64,000 nt of DNA from Thermohalobaculum sp050043005 (GCA_050043005.1 JBHJIZ010000113.1:1-64000); one strand, 5' to 3'; shown: positions 52,999-61,754, numbered from the stretch's first letter. Translations and numbers: made by a program. Notes: generated from the sequence alone by a model not told the origin.

Positions 52999-53915
52999 CA
53001 GGCGCTCCCGACCAGGCGGTGCCCGGACGCCGATACCTGTCTTGCGACCTCGGCGATGTGCGCGGGCGTCGTCTGGCAACATCCCCCGACAATCGTCGCG
53101 CCCGTCTCGATCCAGCTCAGCACATGCCCGGCATAGGCAGGGGGATCCAGATCGGTACGGTTCTCGATCACTTCGACCGTCTCACCCGGCGCATAGGCGC
53201 TGAGATCGGCAGAGAACGCATTGGCATACGCACCAAATGGCCGTCCGTCGCGGGCGAGACCGGGCAGGGCCACGATCGTCACTTCCGGTGTCGAGCAATT
53301 GACCAGCAGAGCCGCGACATCCAAGCCGTCGAGTGCAGCACAGGCCTCGGCAATCGTCTCGCCCGACCGCAGCCGGGCCGTACCGTCCTCGGCCAGTGCC
53401 GGTGCCAGCGTCCACGACACCCAGACCGGCTTGCCGCTTTCACAAGCCGCGGTCGCAGCAGCGCGGCCTTCTTCAGCGGTCGACATCGTCTCGCAGATGA
53501 AGAGGTCGACATGATCGACCTCGACCTCGACGATCTTGCGGTAGTCCGCGACGTTGCGGTCAAACGCCTCGACAAGGCTGGGACGGTAGGACCAACTCAG
53601 CGGCGGCAGGCTTCCTGCAATCCGCGCGGCTGAACCAGCGGCCTCGCGCGCGTCCGAGGCAAGTTCGATCGCCAGTTTCTGCTCACCCTCGAAGTCGCGG
53701 GTCTGGCCGTGCGTGTCTTCGCTGACCCGGGGGGTGGTGGCATAGGTGTTCAGCGTGATCACCCCGGCACCCGCGCGCAAGTAATCCTCGTGCAGTTCAC
53801 GAACCAGATGCGGCTCGTTGCGCATCACCCAGCCGCCCCATTCTGCGTGAATCGGGTTGGACGACCGGTGGCAAAGCTCCTGTCCCATGCCACCGTCGAG
53901 CAGGGTGATTTCCAT
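52998..53915 (-). CDS. Homocysteine S-methyltransferase family protein, copy 1
   Basis: The 305-residue TIM-barrel protein moves a methyl group from a methyl-onium donor to a thiol, normally homocysteine. The zinc ligands are in NCSTPE (Cys207) and GGCCQTTP (Cys279, Cys280), and LLDGGMGQEL begins the barrel. ATG 53915 is preferred to an upstream start 44 codons further out because it matches the next paralogue exactly. The gene overlaps the second copy (TGATG). The methyl donor is not known; sulfonium or betaine donors are the family precedents. Confidence 0.88.
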   Translation of the reverse strand: MEITLLDGGMGQELCHRSSNPIHAEWGGWVMRNEPHLVRELHEDYLRAGAGVITLNTYATTPRVSEDTHGQTRDFEGEQKLAIELASDAREAAGSAARIAGSLPPLSWSYRPSLVEAFDRNVADYRKIVEVEVDHVDLFICETMSTAEEGRAAATAACESGKPVWVSWTLAPALAEDGTARLRSGETIAEACAALDGLDVAALLVNCSTPEVTIVALPGLARDGRPFGAYANAFSADLSAYAPGETVEVIENRTDLDPPAYAGHVLSWIETGATIVGGCCQTTPAHIAEVARQVSASGHRLVGSA

Positions 53916-54847
53916 CACAGGGACTCCGGCATGAGGCGACCGACGGCGCGATGGCCCTTGGCCTCCAACTGGGTCTTCAACTCCGCGATATGGTCCGGCG
54001 AGGTTTCGCAGCATCCGCCGATGATGCGCGCCCCGCGCGCGACCCAACCCATCGCGTGTTTGGCATAGCCCGCCGGATCGAGATCCCTGCGCTTGCCGAT
54101 CATGTCGACAGTCTGCCCCAGGGTGAATTCCTTCGGGATCGGCGTGAAGCCGTTCGCGTATCCGCCCGTTGGCTTACCCGTCGCGATCAGCGTGTCCATG
54201 CCAGCCGTCATCGCCTCGGGCGCTGTGCAATTGAACATGATTGCCTCGACCGGTAGGTCGCCAAGCGCCGCAACGGCTTCTGCAACCGTCTCGCCCGAGC
54301 GCAAGCGCGGTTTGCCGTCCTCGGCAACGGCTTCGTCCAGCGTCCAGGCAACCCAGACCGGCTTACCGCTTTCGCAGGCTGCGGTTGCCGCCAGGCGCCC
54401 CTCGGTCGCAGACCCCATGGTTTCGCAGATGAAGGCATCGACACGGTCCGCCTGCAGGGACACGACCTCGCGGTATTCCTCGAACGTGTCGGCCTCTGGC
54501 GGCATCAGTTCGGGATGATAGGACCCGATCAGCGGCGGCAGGCAGCCCAGTATCGTGGTTTCAGAGTCAAAAGCGTCACGCGCGCGTGACGCAATGTCCA
54601 GCGCGATGCCCTGCAACTCACCCAACCGCTCAGCCATATTGAATGCAGTTAGGCGGCTGCGGTTGATCGAATAGGCATTGATGGTGATCGCCTTCGCGCC
54701 CGCACGGATGTAGTCCTCGTGCAGACCTTGAACCACTTCGGGTTCGTTCATCATGACCCACGCGCCCCATTGAGGGTGCGCCGGATCCTTCGAGCGGCGG
54801 ACAAGCTCCTGGCCCATCCCGCCGTCAAGCAGTACGATATCTGTCAT
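53915..54847 (-). CDS. Homocysteine S-methyltransferase family protein, copy 2
   Basis: The 310-residue protein is a clear paralogue of the gene next to it. Both start LLDGGMGQEL and both hold the zinc cysteines at 207, 279 and 280 (NCTAPE, GGCCETSP). Long stretches are the same, such as AATAACESGKPVW and RLRSGET. GGGAGG before ATG 54847 supports the start. It is second in the operon, 45 bases after the GcvT-domain dehydrogenase at 54893. Two copies with different sequences suggest two donors or a heteromer. Confidence 0.88.
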   Translation of the reverse strand: MTDIVLLDGGMGQELVRRSKDPAHPQWGAWVMMNEPEVVQGLHEDYIRAGAKAITINAYSINRSRLTAFNMAERLGELQGIALDIASRARDAFDSETTILGCLPPLIGSYHPELMPPEADTFEEYREVVSLQADRVDAFICETMGSATEGRLAATAACESGKPVWVAWTLDEAVAEDGKPRLRSGETVAEAVAALGDLPVEAIMFNCTAPEAMTAGMDTLIATGKPTGGYANGFTPIPKEFTLGQTVDMIGKRRDLDPAGYAKHAMGWVARGARIIGGCCETSPDHIAELKTQLEAKGHRAVGRLMPESL

Positions 54848-54892
54848 GCGTTGGCCTCCCAACCATGCGTTGCGCGGGGTTAGCCCCGCTGC

Positions 54893-57325
54893 TTACGCGC
54901 GCAATCGTTCGTTCTTCGGATCCCAGAGCGGCTGATCTTCTTGCACCACAGCCTTACGCCGCTCTCCGAAGATCTCGATCTCCACTTCGGTGCCGGGCAC
55001 GGTGTGCTCCACCTTTATCGTGCCCAGTGCAATCGACTTGCCGACACGGTATCCCCAGGCACCCGAGGTCGTCTCGCCCACAACATCGCCGTTCACCCAG
55101 ACGGTCGACATATACGGCGCGTCGCAGTCGCCCGCATCGACCGTCATGGTCACGAAACGCTTCTGCACGCCCTGCTGCTTCTGGTTCAGAAGCGCCTGCT
55201 TGCCGGGGAAGTCCTGCGGCTTGTCGAGCTTGACGAACCGGTCGAGAGCACCTTCCAGCAACGTATAGTCGGTCGACAGATCGCCCTTCCACGCCCGATA
55301 GCCCTTCTCAATCCGCAGGCTATCCAGCGCGAACATCCCGAATGGCTTCGCGCCCGCGGCCAGAACCGCATCGTAGACCGCCGGTATATCGGCATTCAGC
55401 GCATGAACTTCCCAACCGAGTTCACCGGCGAAGGAAACGCGCGCCAACAGGACCGGCTTGCCTGCAACAGTGCCTTGCTGGTGGCTTAGCCACGGCAATG
55501 TCCAATCTGCCTCGCCGATGCCCGACAGAAGATCACGCGCCGTCGGTCCGCAGACGATCAGTGTCGCGTATTCGTCGGTATGGTTTGTCAGTGTCAGGCC
55601 CGCCGGAAGCGATTTCTCCAACAGCTCCCAGTCATGCCACTCGGCGCCAGCCGCGGTGATCAGCGTGAAGTGATCCTCGCCATGGCGCATCAACGACATC
55701 TCGGTCACGATGCGGCCCTTGTCGTCCGGGAAGTATCCGAGGTTCATACGCCCGGCCTTCGGCAGGCCACCGGCTATCATGCCGCGCAACCATTCCGCTG
55801 CACCCTCGCCCGTCAGGTTGAAGCGCGAGAAGCCGGGAAGGTCGAGCACACCGCACGCATCGCGGACCGCTTCGCATTCCTCCTTGACGCGCGGTTCCCA
55901 GGGCCCCTCGCGCATCCAGGTCTGCGTGGCTTCTTCCGAGGTATCGTCGCCGGTCTTGGCAAACCAAAGTGCGCGTTCCCAGCCATTGAAGGCACCCATC
56001 TGGCCGCCCAGTTCCTTGACCTTGGCATCGTTCGGGCCCAGCCGCTTGTCGCGCCCGGCGGGCCATGCGTGATGCGGGAAGTGCATCGCGTACTCGTGGC
56101 CGTAGACCTCCATACCCTTGGCCGTCGCGTAGTCCTGATCGCACCATTTGCCGAACCGGCGCGGGTCGCACGACCACATGTCCCTTTCGGTGCCTCCCTC
56201 GGTGATCCACTCGGCCAGCACCTTGCCGGCCCCGCCGCCCTGGGCGATGCCGAAGGTGAAGACACAGGCCTCGAACGCGTTCGGCACGCCGGGCATTGGC
56301 CCGATGTTCGGATTGCCGTCCGGCATATAGGGGATCGGCCCGTTAATAACCTTGTAGACGCCGCTTTCCGCCATCAGCGGCACGCGGGCCATGGCATCTT
56401 CCAGATACCACTCCAGCCGGTCGAGATCGTCGGGATAGAGCTGGAAGCTGAAATCCTCGGGCATCGGATCTTCCGGCGTGATCCAGTGTGCCTTGCAGTT
56501 GCGCTCGTAGGGGCCGAGGTTGAAGCCGTTCTTCTCCTGACGCAGGTAGTACGAGGAGTCCACGTCGCGCAGCAACGGCAGCTTGCCGCCGGTCCGTTCC
56601 GTCCGTTCCTTGATGACGTCGAGTTCATCGAACAGGATGTACTGGTGGGACATCGAGACCATCGGCACGAAGCGCCCGAACATCTTGCCGACTTCCTGCG
56701 CCCGATACCCGGCGGCGTTGACGACGTACTCGCAGCGGAAGTCGCCCTTGTCGGTCGAGACTATCCATTCGTTGCCCTCACGGCGCGCGCCGGTGACCCC
56801 GCAGAACCGGACTATCTGCGCGCCAAGATCGCGCGCACCCTTGGCCAGCGCCTGGGTTAGCTGCGCGGGATCGATGTCGCCGTCGTAAGGGTCGTAGAGT
56901 CCGCCTTCCAGATCGTGCAGTTCCAGGTATTCGTAGCGGTCCTTCAGGTCCTGGACCGAGCACATCTCGATATCCAAGCCCTGGTAACGGCCCATGCCAC
57001 GAACGCGCTCGAACTCCTGCATCCGCTCTTTGGAGTGCGCCAGCCGGATCGAGCCGGTGACGTGATAGTTCATCGGGTAGTCGACCTTCTCGGCCAGCCC
57101 CCTGTACAGCTCGGTGCCATAACGCTGCATGTTCATCACCGACCACGAGGCCGAGAACGTGGGCACGTTGCCCGCCGCATGCCAGGTCGAACCGGCGGTC
57201 AGTTCGTTTTTCTCGATCACGACGCAGTCGGTCCAACCTGCAAGTGCCAGGTGATAGAGCGCCGAGATGCCGACGGCGCCTCCGCCGATGATGACCACAC
57301 GGGCCGTGGAAGGGATCTCAGCCAT
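54893..57325 (-). CDS. FAD-dependent dehydrogenase with GcvT domain (second copy)
   Basis: The 810-residue enzyme has the same plan as the 50068-52512 protein. Visible are an FAD loop VVIIGGGAVGISALYHLALAGW at about 10-30, GSTWHAAGNVPTFSAS, a DAO domain to about 420, and a GcvT domain with GELGWEVHALNADIPAVYD and SLRIEKGYRAWKGDLS. It differs enough to suggest another methylated substrate. AGGAG lies before ATG 57325. It is the first gene of the operon that continues with two methyltransferases, a PNPOx-like protein and the other dehydrogenase. Confidence 0.93.
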   Translation of the reverse strand: MAEIPSTARVVIIGGGAVGISALYHLALAGWTDCVVIEKNELTAGSTWHAAGNVPTFSASWSVMNMQRYGTELYRGLAEKVDYPMNYHVTGSIRLAHSKERMQEFERVRGMGRYQGLDIEMCSVQDLKDRYEYLELHDLEGGLYDPYDGDIDPAQLTQALAKGARDLGAQIVRFCGVTGARREGNEWIVSTDKGDFRCEYVVNAAGYRAQEVGKMFGRFVPMVSMSHQYILFDELDVIKERTERTGGKLPLLRDVDSSYYLRQEKNGFNLGPYERNCKAHWITPEDPMPEDFSFQLYPDDLDRLEWYLEDAMARVPLMAESGVYKVINGPIPYMPDGNPNIGPMPGVPNAFEACVFTFGIAQGGGAGKVLAEWITEGGTERDMWSCDPRRFGKWCDQDYATAKGMEVYGHEYAMHFPHHAWPAGRDKRLGPNDAKVKELGGQMGAFNGWERALWFAKTGDDTSEEATQTWMREGPWEPRVKEECEAVRDACGVLDLPGFSRFNLTGEGAAEWLRGMIAGGLPKAGRMNLGYFPDDKGRIVTEMSLMRHGEDHFTLITAAGAEWHDWELLEKSLPAGLTLTNHTDEYATLIVCGPTARDLLSGIGEADWTLPWLSHQQGTVAGKPVLLARVSFAGELGWEVHALNADIPAVYDAVLAAGAKPFGMFALDSLRIEKGYRAWKGDLSTDYTLLEGALDRFVKLDKPQDFPGKQALLNQKQQGVQKRFVTMTVDAGDCDAPYMSTVWVNGDVVGETTSGAWGYRVGKSIALGTIKVEHTVPGTEVEIEIFGERRKAVVQEDQPLWDPKNERLRA

Positions 57326-57369
57326 GCCGATCTCCTGTTGTTTGTCGCTGGGAAGGATTGATGGATTTG

Positions 57370-57385
57370 TCACAGGTCAATGTGA
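57370..57385. promoter_or_regulatory. TCACA-N6-TGTGA palindrome upstream of the methyl operon
   Basis: TCACA (57370-57374) and TGTGA (57381-57385) form a perfect 5-bp palindrome with a 6-base spacer, 45-60 bases upstream of the start at 57325 and in the region shared with the gene at 57438. A wider TTGTCAC/GTGACAA repeat spans 57367-57407. It is a candidate regulator site only; it does not match CRP (the half-sites are reversed). Confidence 0.28.
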
Positions 57386-57437
57386 TTCTGTTGCGCCCGG
57401 GTGACAATGAGTTCCTAGACAACAACGGAGGAACGTC

Positions 57438-57725
57438 ATGAACCGGGTCACTATGGTCGCTGCCGTCGCGCTCATTGTCATAGCGGGCGTATGGTTCTTT
57501 GTTTCGCAACCTGGCGAGGATCTCGCGACTCCCGATGCGGGCGAGGCAGCCTCGGCCGTTGCGACGATGACTGAAACCGAACAGGCCGCCGCGGCGTTCT
57601 GCGAAGCCCAGGGCGGCACCGTCGAGACCATTACGGCCGCCGAGGGCAAGGTCGTCATGTGCAATCTCACGGAGGGCAACTGCGTGGTCGCAACGCGTTA
57701 CATGCTCGACAACCGGTCCGAATAG
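57438..57725 (+). CDS. Small DUF333-like secreted/anchored protein
   Basis: The 95-residue protein starts with a hydrophobic segment (about 5-22, VTMVAAVALIVIAGVWFFV) that is a signal or anchor. Its C-terminal half has the two-cysteine pattern AAFCEAQGGTVETI, KVVMCNLTEGNCVVATRYM, which resembles DUF333 (hemolysin-associated small domain) of periplasmic proteins. GGAGG lies eight bases before the ATG. Divergent from the methyl operon. Function unknown. Confidence 0.7.
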   Translation: MNRVTMVAAVALIVIAGVWFFVSQPGEDLATPDAGEAASAVATMTETEQAAAAFCEAQGGTVETITAAEGKVVMCNLTEGNCVVATRYMLDNRSE

Positions 57726-57790
57726 CGACCGGTTCTGGCGCCCCGGGCAGGGCAGGGTCGAGGAGGAGATGCAGGACATCGACACCTCTC

Positions 57791-58402
57791 TCAAATGCTC
57801 GCAAGGCGGGCTGCCAGCCCGCAGAAAACAAGCGCGCAGATCCGGTTCAGCGACCGGCCCATCCTGCGCAACGCATCGGTGAAGATCCCCGCCACCGCAC
57901 CATAGGCGCAGTTGAACGGGATGCTCGCCAGCGAGAAGATCGTGCCCAGGATTGCGATCTGTAGCCAGACCGGGCCGATCTTGGGGTCCGCGAATTGCGG
58001 CAGAAACGCCAGCACGAAGATCGAGACCTTCGGGTTCAAGAGGTTCGTCAGCGCGCCGCGCTGGAATGCCCGCCAGCCATCGGCAACACCTTGGGTGCCG
58101 GGTTCGGGCGCGGGGGCCCGCCAGGTCTGAATCGCGAGATAGATCAGGTAGGCGGCTCCGGCATAACGCAGCAGGTCATAGGTCAAGTCCGATGTCTGGA
58201 TCAGCGCGGCCACGCCGAGAACCGCGAAGACGGTATGGCTGAGAGAACCCAGCGAGACGCCGAGGCCCGCCATCATGCCGCTGCGCTTTCCACCCGCAGC
58301 ACCCGAGGCGCTGATGAACATCATGTCGGCACCGGGCGTCAGGTAGAGCGCGACCGAAGCACCCATGAACGCGAGGATGGTGAAAAGCTCGAATTCCGGC
58401 AT
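57791..58402 (-). CDS. LysE/RhtB family exporter (second copy)
   Basis: The 203-residue protein has about six membrane helices with the N-terminal LYLTPGADMMFISASGAAGGKRSG signature, AVLGVAALIQTSDLTYDLLRYAGAAYLIYLA, and LTNLLNPKVSIFVLAFLPQF. It is predicted to export an amino acid or derivative. The XRE-cupin regulator gene lies 10 bases upstream on the same strand, so the regulator and exporter probably form one operon. Confidence 0.93.
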   Translation of the reverse strand: MPEFELFTILAFMGASVALYLTPGADMMFISASGAAGGKRSGMMAGLGVSLGSLSHTVFAVLGVAALIQTSDLTYDLLRYAGAAYLIYLAIQTWRAPAPEPGTQGVADGWRAFQRGALTNLLNPKVSIFVLAFLPQFADPKIGPVWLQIAILGTIFSLASIPFNCAYGAVAGIFTDALRRMGRSLNRICALVFCGLAARLASI

Positions 58403-58412
58403 CCGGGCGCCC

Positions 58413-59009
58413 TCAATACACCGGCGGCGCGATCACCCAGATCGCGATGCAGGGTTTGTCCGATGGATTGTGCCAGCGATAGGGCTCGCCCTTGAAGCGG
58501 AAGCTGTCGCCTTCAGTCAGGTGATAGGTGCGGTCCCCGATGCTCAGGTCCAGCGCGCCGGACACGATGTACCCGGCTTCCTCTGTTGGGCGGGTCACAG
58601 CCTCGGCCAGTTCGGCGCCGGGTGCGAAGACTGATCGGACGATCTCGAAGGATCCACCCAGATCGGGTGAAAGCAGTTGCTCGACCAGTCCTTCGCCTGT
58701 GGTTCCCAGGGAGCGCCGGGCATCCGCCCGCACAACATGACCACGTTCGTCCGCGGGCGCATCGGGTGCGCCGAAAAAGAGTGAAATCGGTTGATCGAGT
58801 GCACCTGCCAGCTTCCGCAGGTCATCGATGGATGGTTCGGTCAGGTTTCGCTCGATCTGGCTGAGCCAGCCGACCGACCGGCCCACTTTCAGCGCCAGTT
58901 CCGTAAGCGTCATGCCGCGCGCCTTGCGCAAGGCTCTGAGGTCTCCGCCCAAGGCTGCAAAGCCGGGATCAAGGGCATCCATTGCCTCGTGCGCCGCGGC
59001 GTCTGACAC
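58413..59009 (-). CDS. XRE family regulator with C-terminal cupin domain
   Basis: The 198-residue protein has an HTH of the XRE/Cro type (about 20-75, LRALRKARGMTLTELALKVGRSVGWLSQIERN) and a cupin domain (about 110-190, ending FKGEPYRWHNPSDKPCIAIWVI) that may bind a small ligand. This plan is shared with PuuR and other amine/amino-acid repressors. It sits directly upstream of a LysE exporter gene and near the methylated-amine genes, so it may control them in response to a related compound. Confidence 0.9.
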   Translation of the reverse strand: MSDAAAHEAMDALDPGFAALGGDLRALRKARGMTLTELALKVGRSVGWLSQIERNLTEPSIDDLRKLAGALDQPISLFFGAPDAPADERGHVVRADARRSLGTTGEGLVEQLLSPDLGGSFEIVRSVFAPGAELAEAVTRPTEEAGYIVSGALDLSIGDRTYHLTEGDSFRFKGEPYRWHNPSDKPCIAIWVIAPPVY

Positions 59010-59138
59010 TGCTTCCCCTCAGCCTGCGAGTCTCTCCATGAAATTTTGCCTGAATTTTTCATTAGCGACGGTCAATTTGCGACGTCTGGATGTCGCTAAC
59101 GTCACTTCAATGAATGAGAGTTGGAAGACTGCAGCCCG

Positions 59139-59215
59139 CTAGTGGTTCGATCGAGACGTTTGTATCCCGCGGCAGCATCCTCGCAAGCAAACGTCTCGAT
59201 CAATAGAACCACTAG
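59139..59215. repeat. Long hairpin 1 of an inverted pair
   Basis: CTAGTGGTTC (59139-59148) pairs with GAACCACTAG (59206-59215), 10 bp. The inner stem GATCGAGACGTTTG (59149-59162) pairs with CAAACGTCTCGATC (59188-59201), 14 bp. A four-base bulge AATA (59202-59205) lies on the 3' arm, and the loop is 25 bases. No T-tract follows. It has the same plan as hairpin 2 but the opposite orientation, judged by the bulge side and arm sequences. Confidence 0.85.
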
Positions 59216-59229
59216 CAACTATTTGTTTT

Positions 59230-59307
59230 CTAGTGGATTTTCCGACTCAGACATTTGGATAAGAGAATGCGGCGATTGGATACCAAATGTCTGAGTCAAT
59301 CCACTAG
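59230..59307. repeat. Long hairpin 2 of an inverted pair, overlapping the kinase stop
   Basis: CTAGTGGATT (59230-59239) pairs with AATCCACTAG (59298-59307), 10 bp. A four-base bulge TTCC (59240-59243) lies on the 5' arm. The inner stem GACTCAGACATTTGG (59244-59258) pairs with CCAAATGTCTGAGTC (59283-59297), 15 bp, with a 24-base loop. The stop codon of the histidine kinase (59304-59306, minus strand) lies inside its terminal CTAG. Read on the minus strand its arm resembles that of hairpin 1. Confidence 0.85.
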
Positions 59308-61001
59308 TGGGTGCCCGCTTCGGAATGGATGACCTGTTCGACGGATGGGAACACTGCGGTGAAGGTGGCGCCGCGTCCCTTATCGCTGTCGATCAGAATG
59401 CGCCCGCCCTGAAGCTTCAAGAGCTCGGAGACGATCGTCAGGCCCAGCCCCACGCCATCGATCTTGTTTGCACGCGCATGTTCACCACGTCCGAACGGCA
59501 GCAGGATGCGGTCCTGATCCGCTTTGTCGATGCCGGGACCTTCGTCCTTGATATGCAGAGACAACGCATCCGGTGTCGTCGTTACGGTGACCCGGACCGT
59601 GGAGCCGGGTGGTGAGAACTTCACCGCGTTGTTCACCAGATTGATGATGATCTGCTTGAAGGCGCGCTGATCCACCATCCACTCAAGCTCGCCGCTGCAC
59701 ATGTTCTTGATGGCAATGCGTTTCTTCTCGGCGATCGTTGCAAGCGTCAGGACTGCGGCTTCGATCTCTGCCCGGACGACAATCGGGGTCGGACTGAACT
59801 CGCGGGTGCCCGAGTCGAGACGCGACAGGTCCAGCAGATCGTCGACGACGCTGAGCAGGTGCATGCCGCTTTGATGAATGTTGCTGGAGAACTTGCGCAC
59901 CTCGGCGCCCGGAACCGCACGGCTCGCCGCCTTGTGGCGCAGGATCTCGCTGAGACCGATGATGCCGTTCAGCGGCGTGCGCAGTTCGTGGTTCATCTTG
60001 GCCAGGAAATCCGACCGCGTTGCATTGGCCTTGCGGGCAACCTCGAGCGCTGCGGCCAGAGCCTCGCGCGATTGCAGAAGCTCGCGCTCCTCGGCCTTGC
60101 GTTCGGAAACGTCCCGGAACAGCGCCATGACGCATGGCCGTCCGTCCATAACCGTTGCGACCGCGTTCGCTTCGATATTGATCTTGCCGCGGGCAGGCGG
60201 CAGCGCGTCCAGTTCGGTCGAAAACGTTCCCTGGCGCAAGGTTTCGTCGATCAGGTGCGCAATTGGCGTCTCGTCCCGCAGTCCCAGCAGCCGGCCCAAT
60301 TTGCGCCCGGAGAGTTCTTCGATCGTGCCACGACCCAGAAGCTGGGCCAATGCATGATTGCAGTCCTGGATCGTCGCATCCGTATCGACAAACACCATCG
60401 CGGTGTTCGTACGCATGATCAGCTCGTCCATCCGGCGCTTGCCTTCGGCGGCGCGTTCCTCGGACAAACGGCGCTCGATGATCTCTTTCTCCAGCCGCAG
60501 GTTGAGCGAACTCAGTTCGGATGTCCGCTCGGCAACGCGCTGCTCGACACTGCCCAACGCGTCCTCAAGCTGCATCTCGGTGCTGCGCTGTTTCTCGACT
60601 GCATTGTTCAGGAAGACGTTTTCGCGTTGCAGCCGTTGCTGTTCAAACGGATCGATGTCCCTTGGAACAACGCGCCAGATTCCGATGACGACCGTGATCA
60701 TCATCAGCGCCATGACGAGCTTGTAGACCAGATAGGTGTCGACGACTGGCACCGCCAGAGACATCAGCGACAGACAAAAAGTCAGTGTCAGAACAATTCC
60801 GAAGGTCACCAGATAAGTCTGTCGCGGGACAACCAGCGAAATGTACTTCCGGCGATTGAGATATACGATCACGAAGAGCAGCAACAAATAGGCGCCAGCG
60901 ACCAGAAAATCAGTCGCGAAATGCAACAGAACCGACTCTCGAGTGAGGTCGGCCGAATCAAAACTGAACTGTGCGCTCCCGTTACTCTTAGGTACGTTCA
61001 T
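59304..61001 (-). CDS. PAS-domain sensor histidine kinase (orphan)
   Basis: The 565-residue protein has three membrane segments (about 33-48, 62-85, 92-112), a coiled coil (about 125-195), a PAS domain (about 195-310), a HisKA domain with the phospho-acceptor His338 in MNHELRTPLNGIIG, and an HATPase domain with the N box NLVNNAVKFSPPG, G1 DEGPGI and G2 GVGLGLTI. No receiver domain is fused, and no response regulator gene is near. Its stop codon falls in the repeat at 59230-59307. The sensed signal is unknown. Confidence 0.93.
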   Translation of the reverse strand: MNVPKSNGSAQFSFDSADLTRESVLLHFATDFLVAGAYLLLLFVIVYLNRRKYISLVVPRQTYLVTFGIVLTLTFCLSLMSLAVPVVDTYLVYKLVMALMMITVVIGIWRVVPRDIDPFEQQRLQRENVFLNNAVEKQRSTEMQLEDALGSVEQRVAERTSELSSLNLRLEKEIIERRLSEERAAEGKRRMDELIMRTNTAMVFVDTDATIQDCNHALAQLLGRGTIEELSGRKLGRLLGLRDETPIAHLIDETLRQGTFSTELDALPPARGKINIEANAVATVMDGRPCVMALFRDVSERKAEERELLQSREALAAALEVARKANATRSDFLAKMNHELRTPLNGIIGLSEILRHKAASRAVPGAEVRKFSSNIHQSGMHLLSVVDDLLDLSRLDSGTREFSPTPIVVRAEIEAAVLTLATIAEKKRIAIKNMCSGELEWMVDQRAFKQIIINLVNNAVKFSPPGSTVRVTVTTTPDALSLHIKDEGPGIDKADQDRILLPFGRGEHARANKIDGVGLGLTIVSELLKLQGGRILIDSDKGRGATFTAVFPSVEQVIHSEAGTH

Positions 61002-61268
61002 TCAACTGCAACATCCGGACAGGTATCATGACTGTCAAAGCCCCTCACAGTGCGATCTCGAACCGGAAATCCCAACACTTCGAATACAGAACAATGATAT
61101 CATGAAAGTGGCGAAAAAACGACGCAACAGCAATGCTGATCGGATTTTTCGTGTGAATGCGGGTGGTTAGCAAACCTGGTAAATTCGACGCCAGGCCGTT
61201 GCAGGGCTGTGCTCTGCGGCCGTCAGCCCTCACACATGGCTGTGGAGGAACGGCTCGCCAGCCAAGGA

Positions 61269-61748
61269 TCAACTCTTGTCAGCAGATGACTTTGCCTCGG
61301 CTTTGCGATCCTTGATCTCCTGAGTCGCCAGTTGGTCTGCGCGCTCGTTGCCATCGGTCCCGGCATGTCCCTTCACCCAGTTCCAGGTGACACCGTGTCC
61401 AGAGCAGAGAGCATCCAGTGATTTCCAGAGGTCATCGTTCTTCACCGGCTTCTTCGCAGCCGTCTTCCAGCCATTGCGCTTCCAGCCATGAATCCACTTC
61501 GTGATTCCATCACGCACATAGGTCGAATCCGTGATGATCGTGATCTGCGACGGACGGTCCAGCGCCTTCAGGGCCTGGATTGCGGCCGTCAGTTCCATGC
61601 GGTTGTTGGTCGTCTCGTCCTCACCGCCGCTGATCTCGCGCTCCTTGACCACCGTCTCCCCGTCCAGCGCCTGCAGGACCACGCCCCATCCGCCCGGTCC
61701 GGGGTTCCCGGAACATCCCCCATCCGTATATGCGACGAGATCCGGCAT
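61269..61748 (-). CDS. rnhA: Ribonuclease HI
   Basis: RNase HI cuts the RNA strand of RNA-DNA hybrids. The 159-residue protein has the acidic catalytic set: Asp9 in YTDGGCSGNPGPGGWG, Glu52 in NNRMELTAAI, Asp74 in IITDSTYVRDGI, and the late Asp in NERADQLA. Standard length. It is the third gene of the minus-strand ispH-methyltransferase-rnhA set, six bases after the methyltransferase stop. Confidence 0.97.
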   Translation of the reverse strand: MPDLVAYTDGGCSGNPGPGGWGVVLQALDGETVVKEREISGGEDETTNNRMELTAAIQALKALDRPSQITIITDSTYVRDGITKWIHGWKRNGWKTAAKKPVKNDDLWKSLDALCSGHGVTWNWVKGHAGTDGNERADQLATQEIKDRKAEAKSSADKS

Positions 61749-61754
61749 GGTGGC

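Noticed and set aside
57370..57385. CRP binding site
   Set aside because: The half-sites are TCACA then TGTGA, the reverse of the CRP consensus order TGTGA-N6-TCACA.
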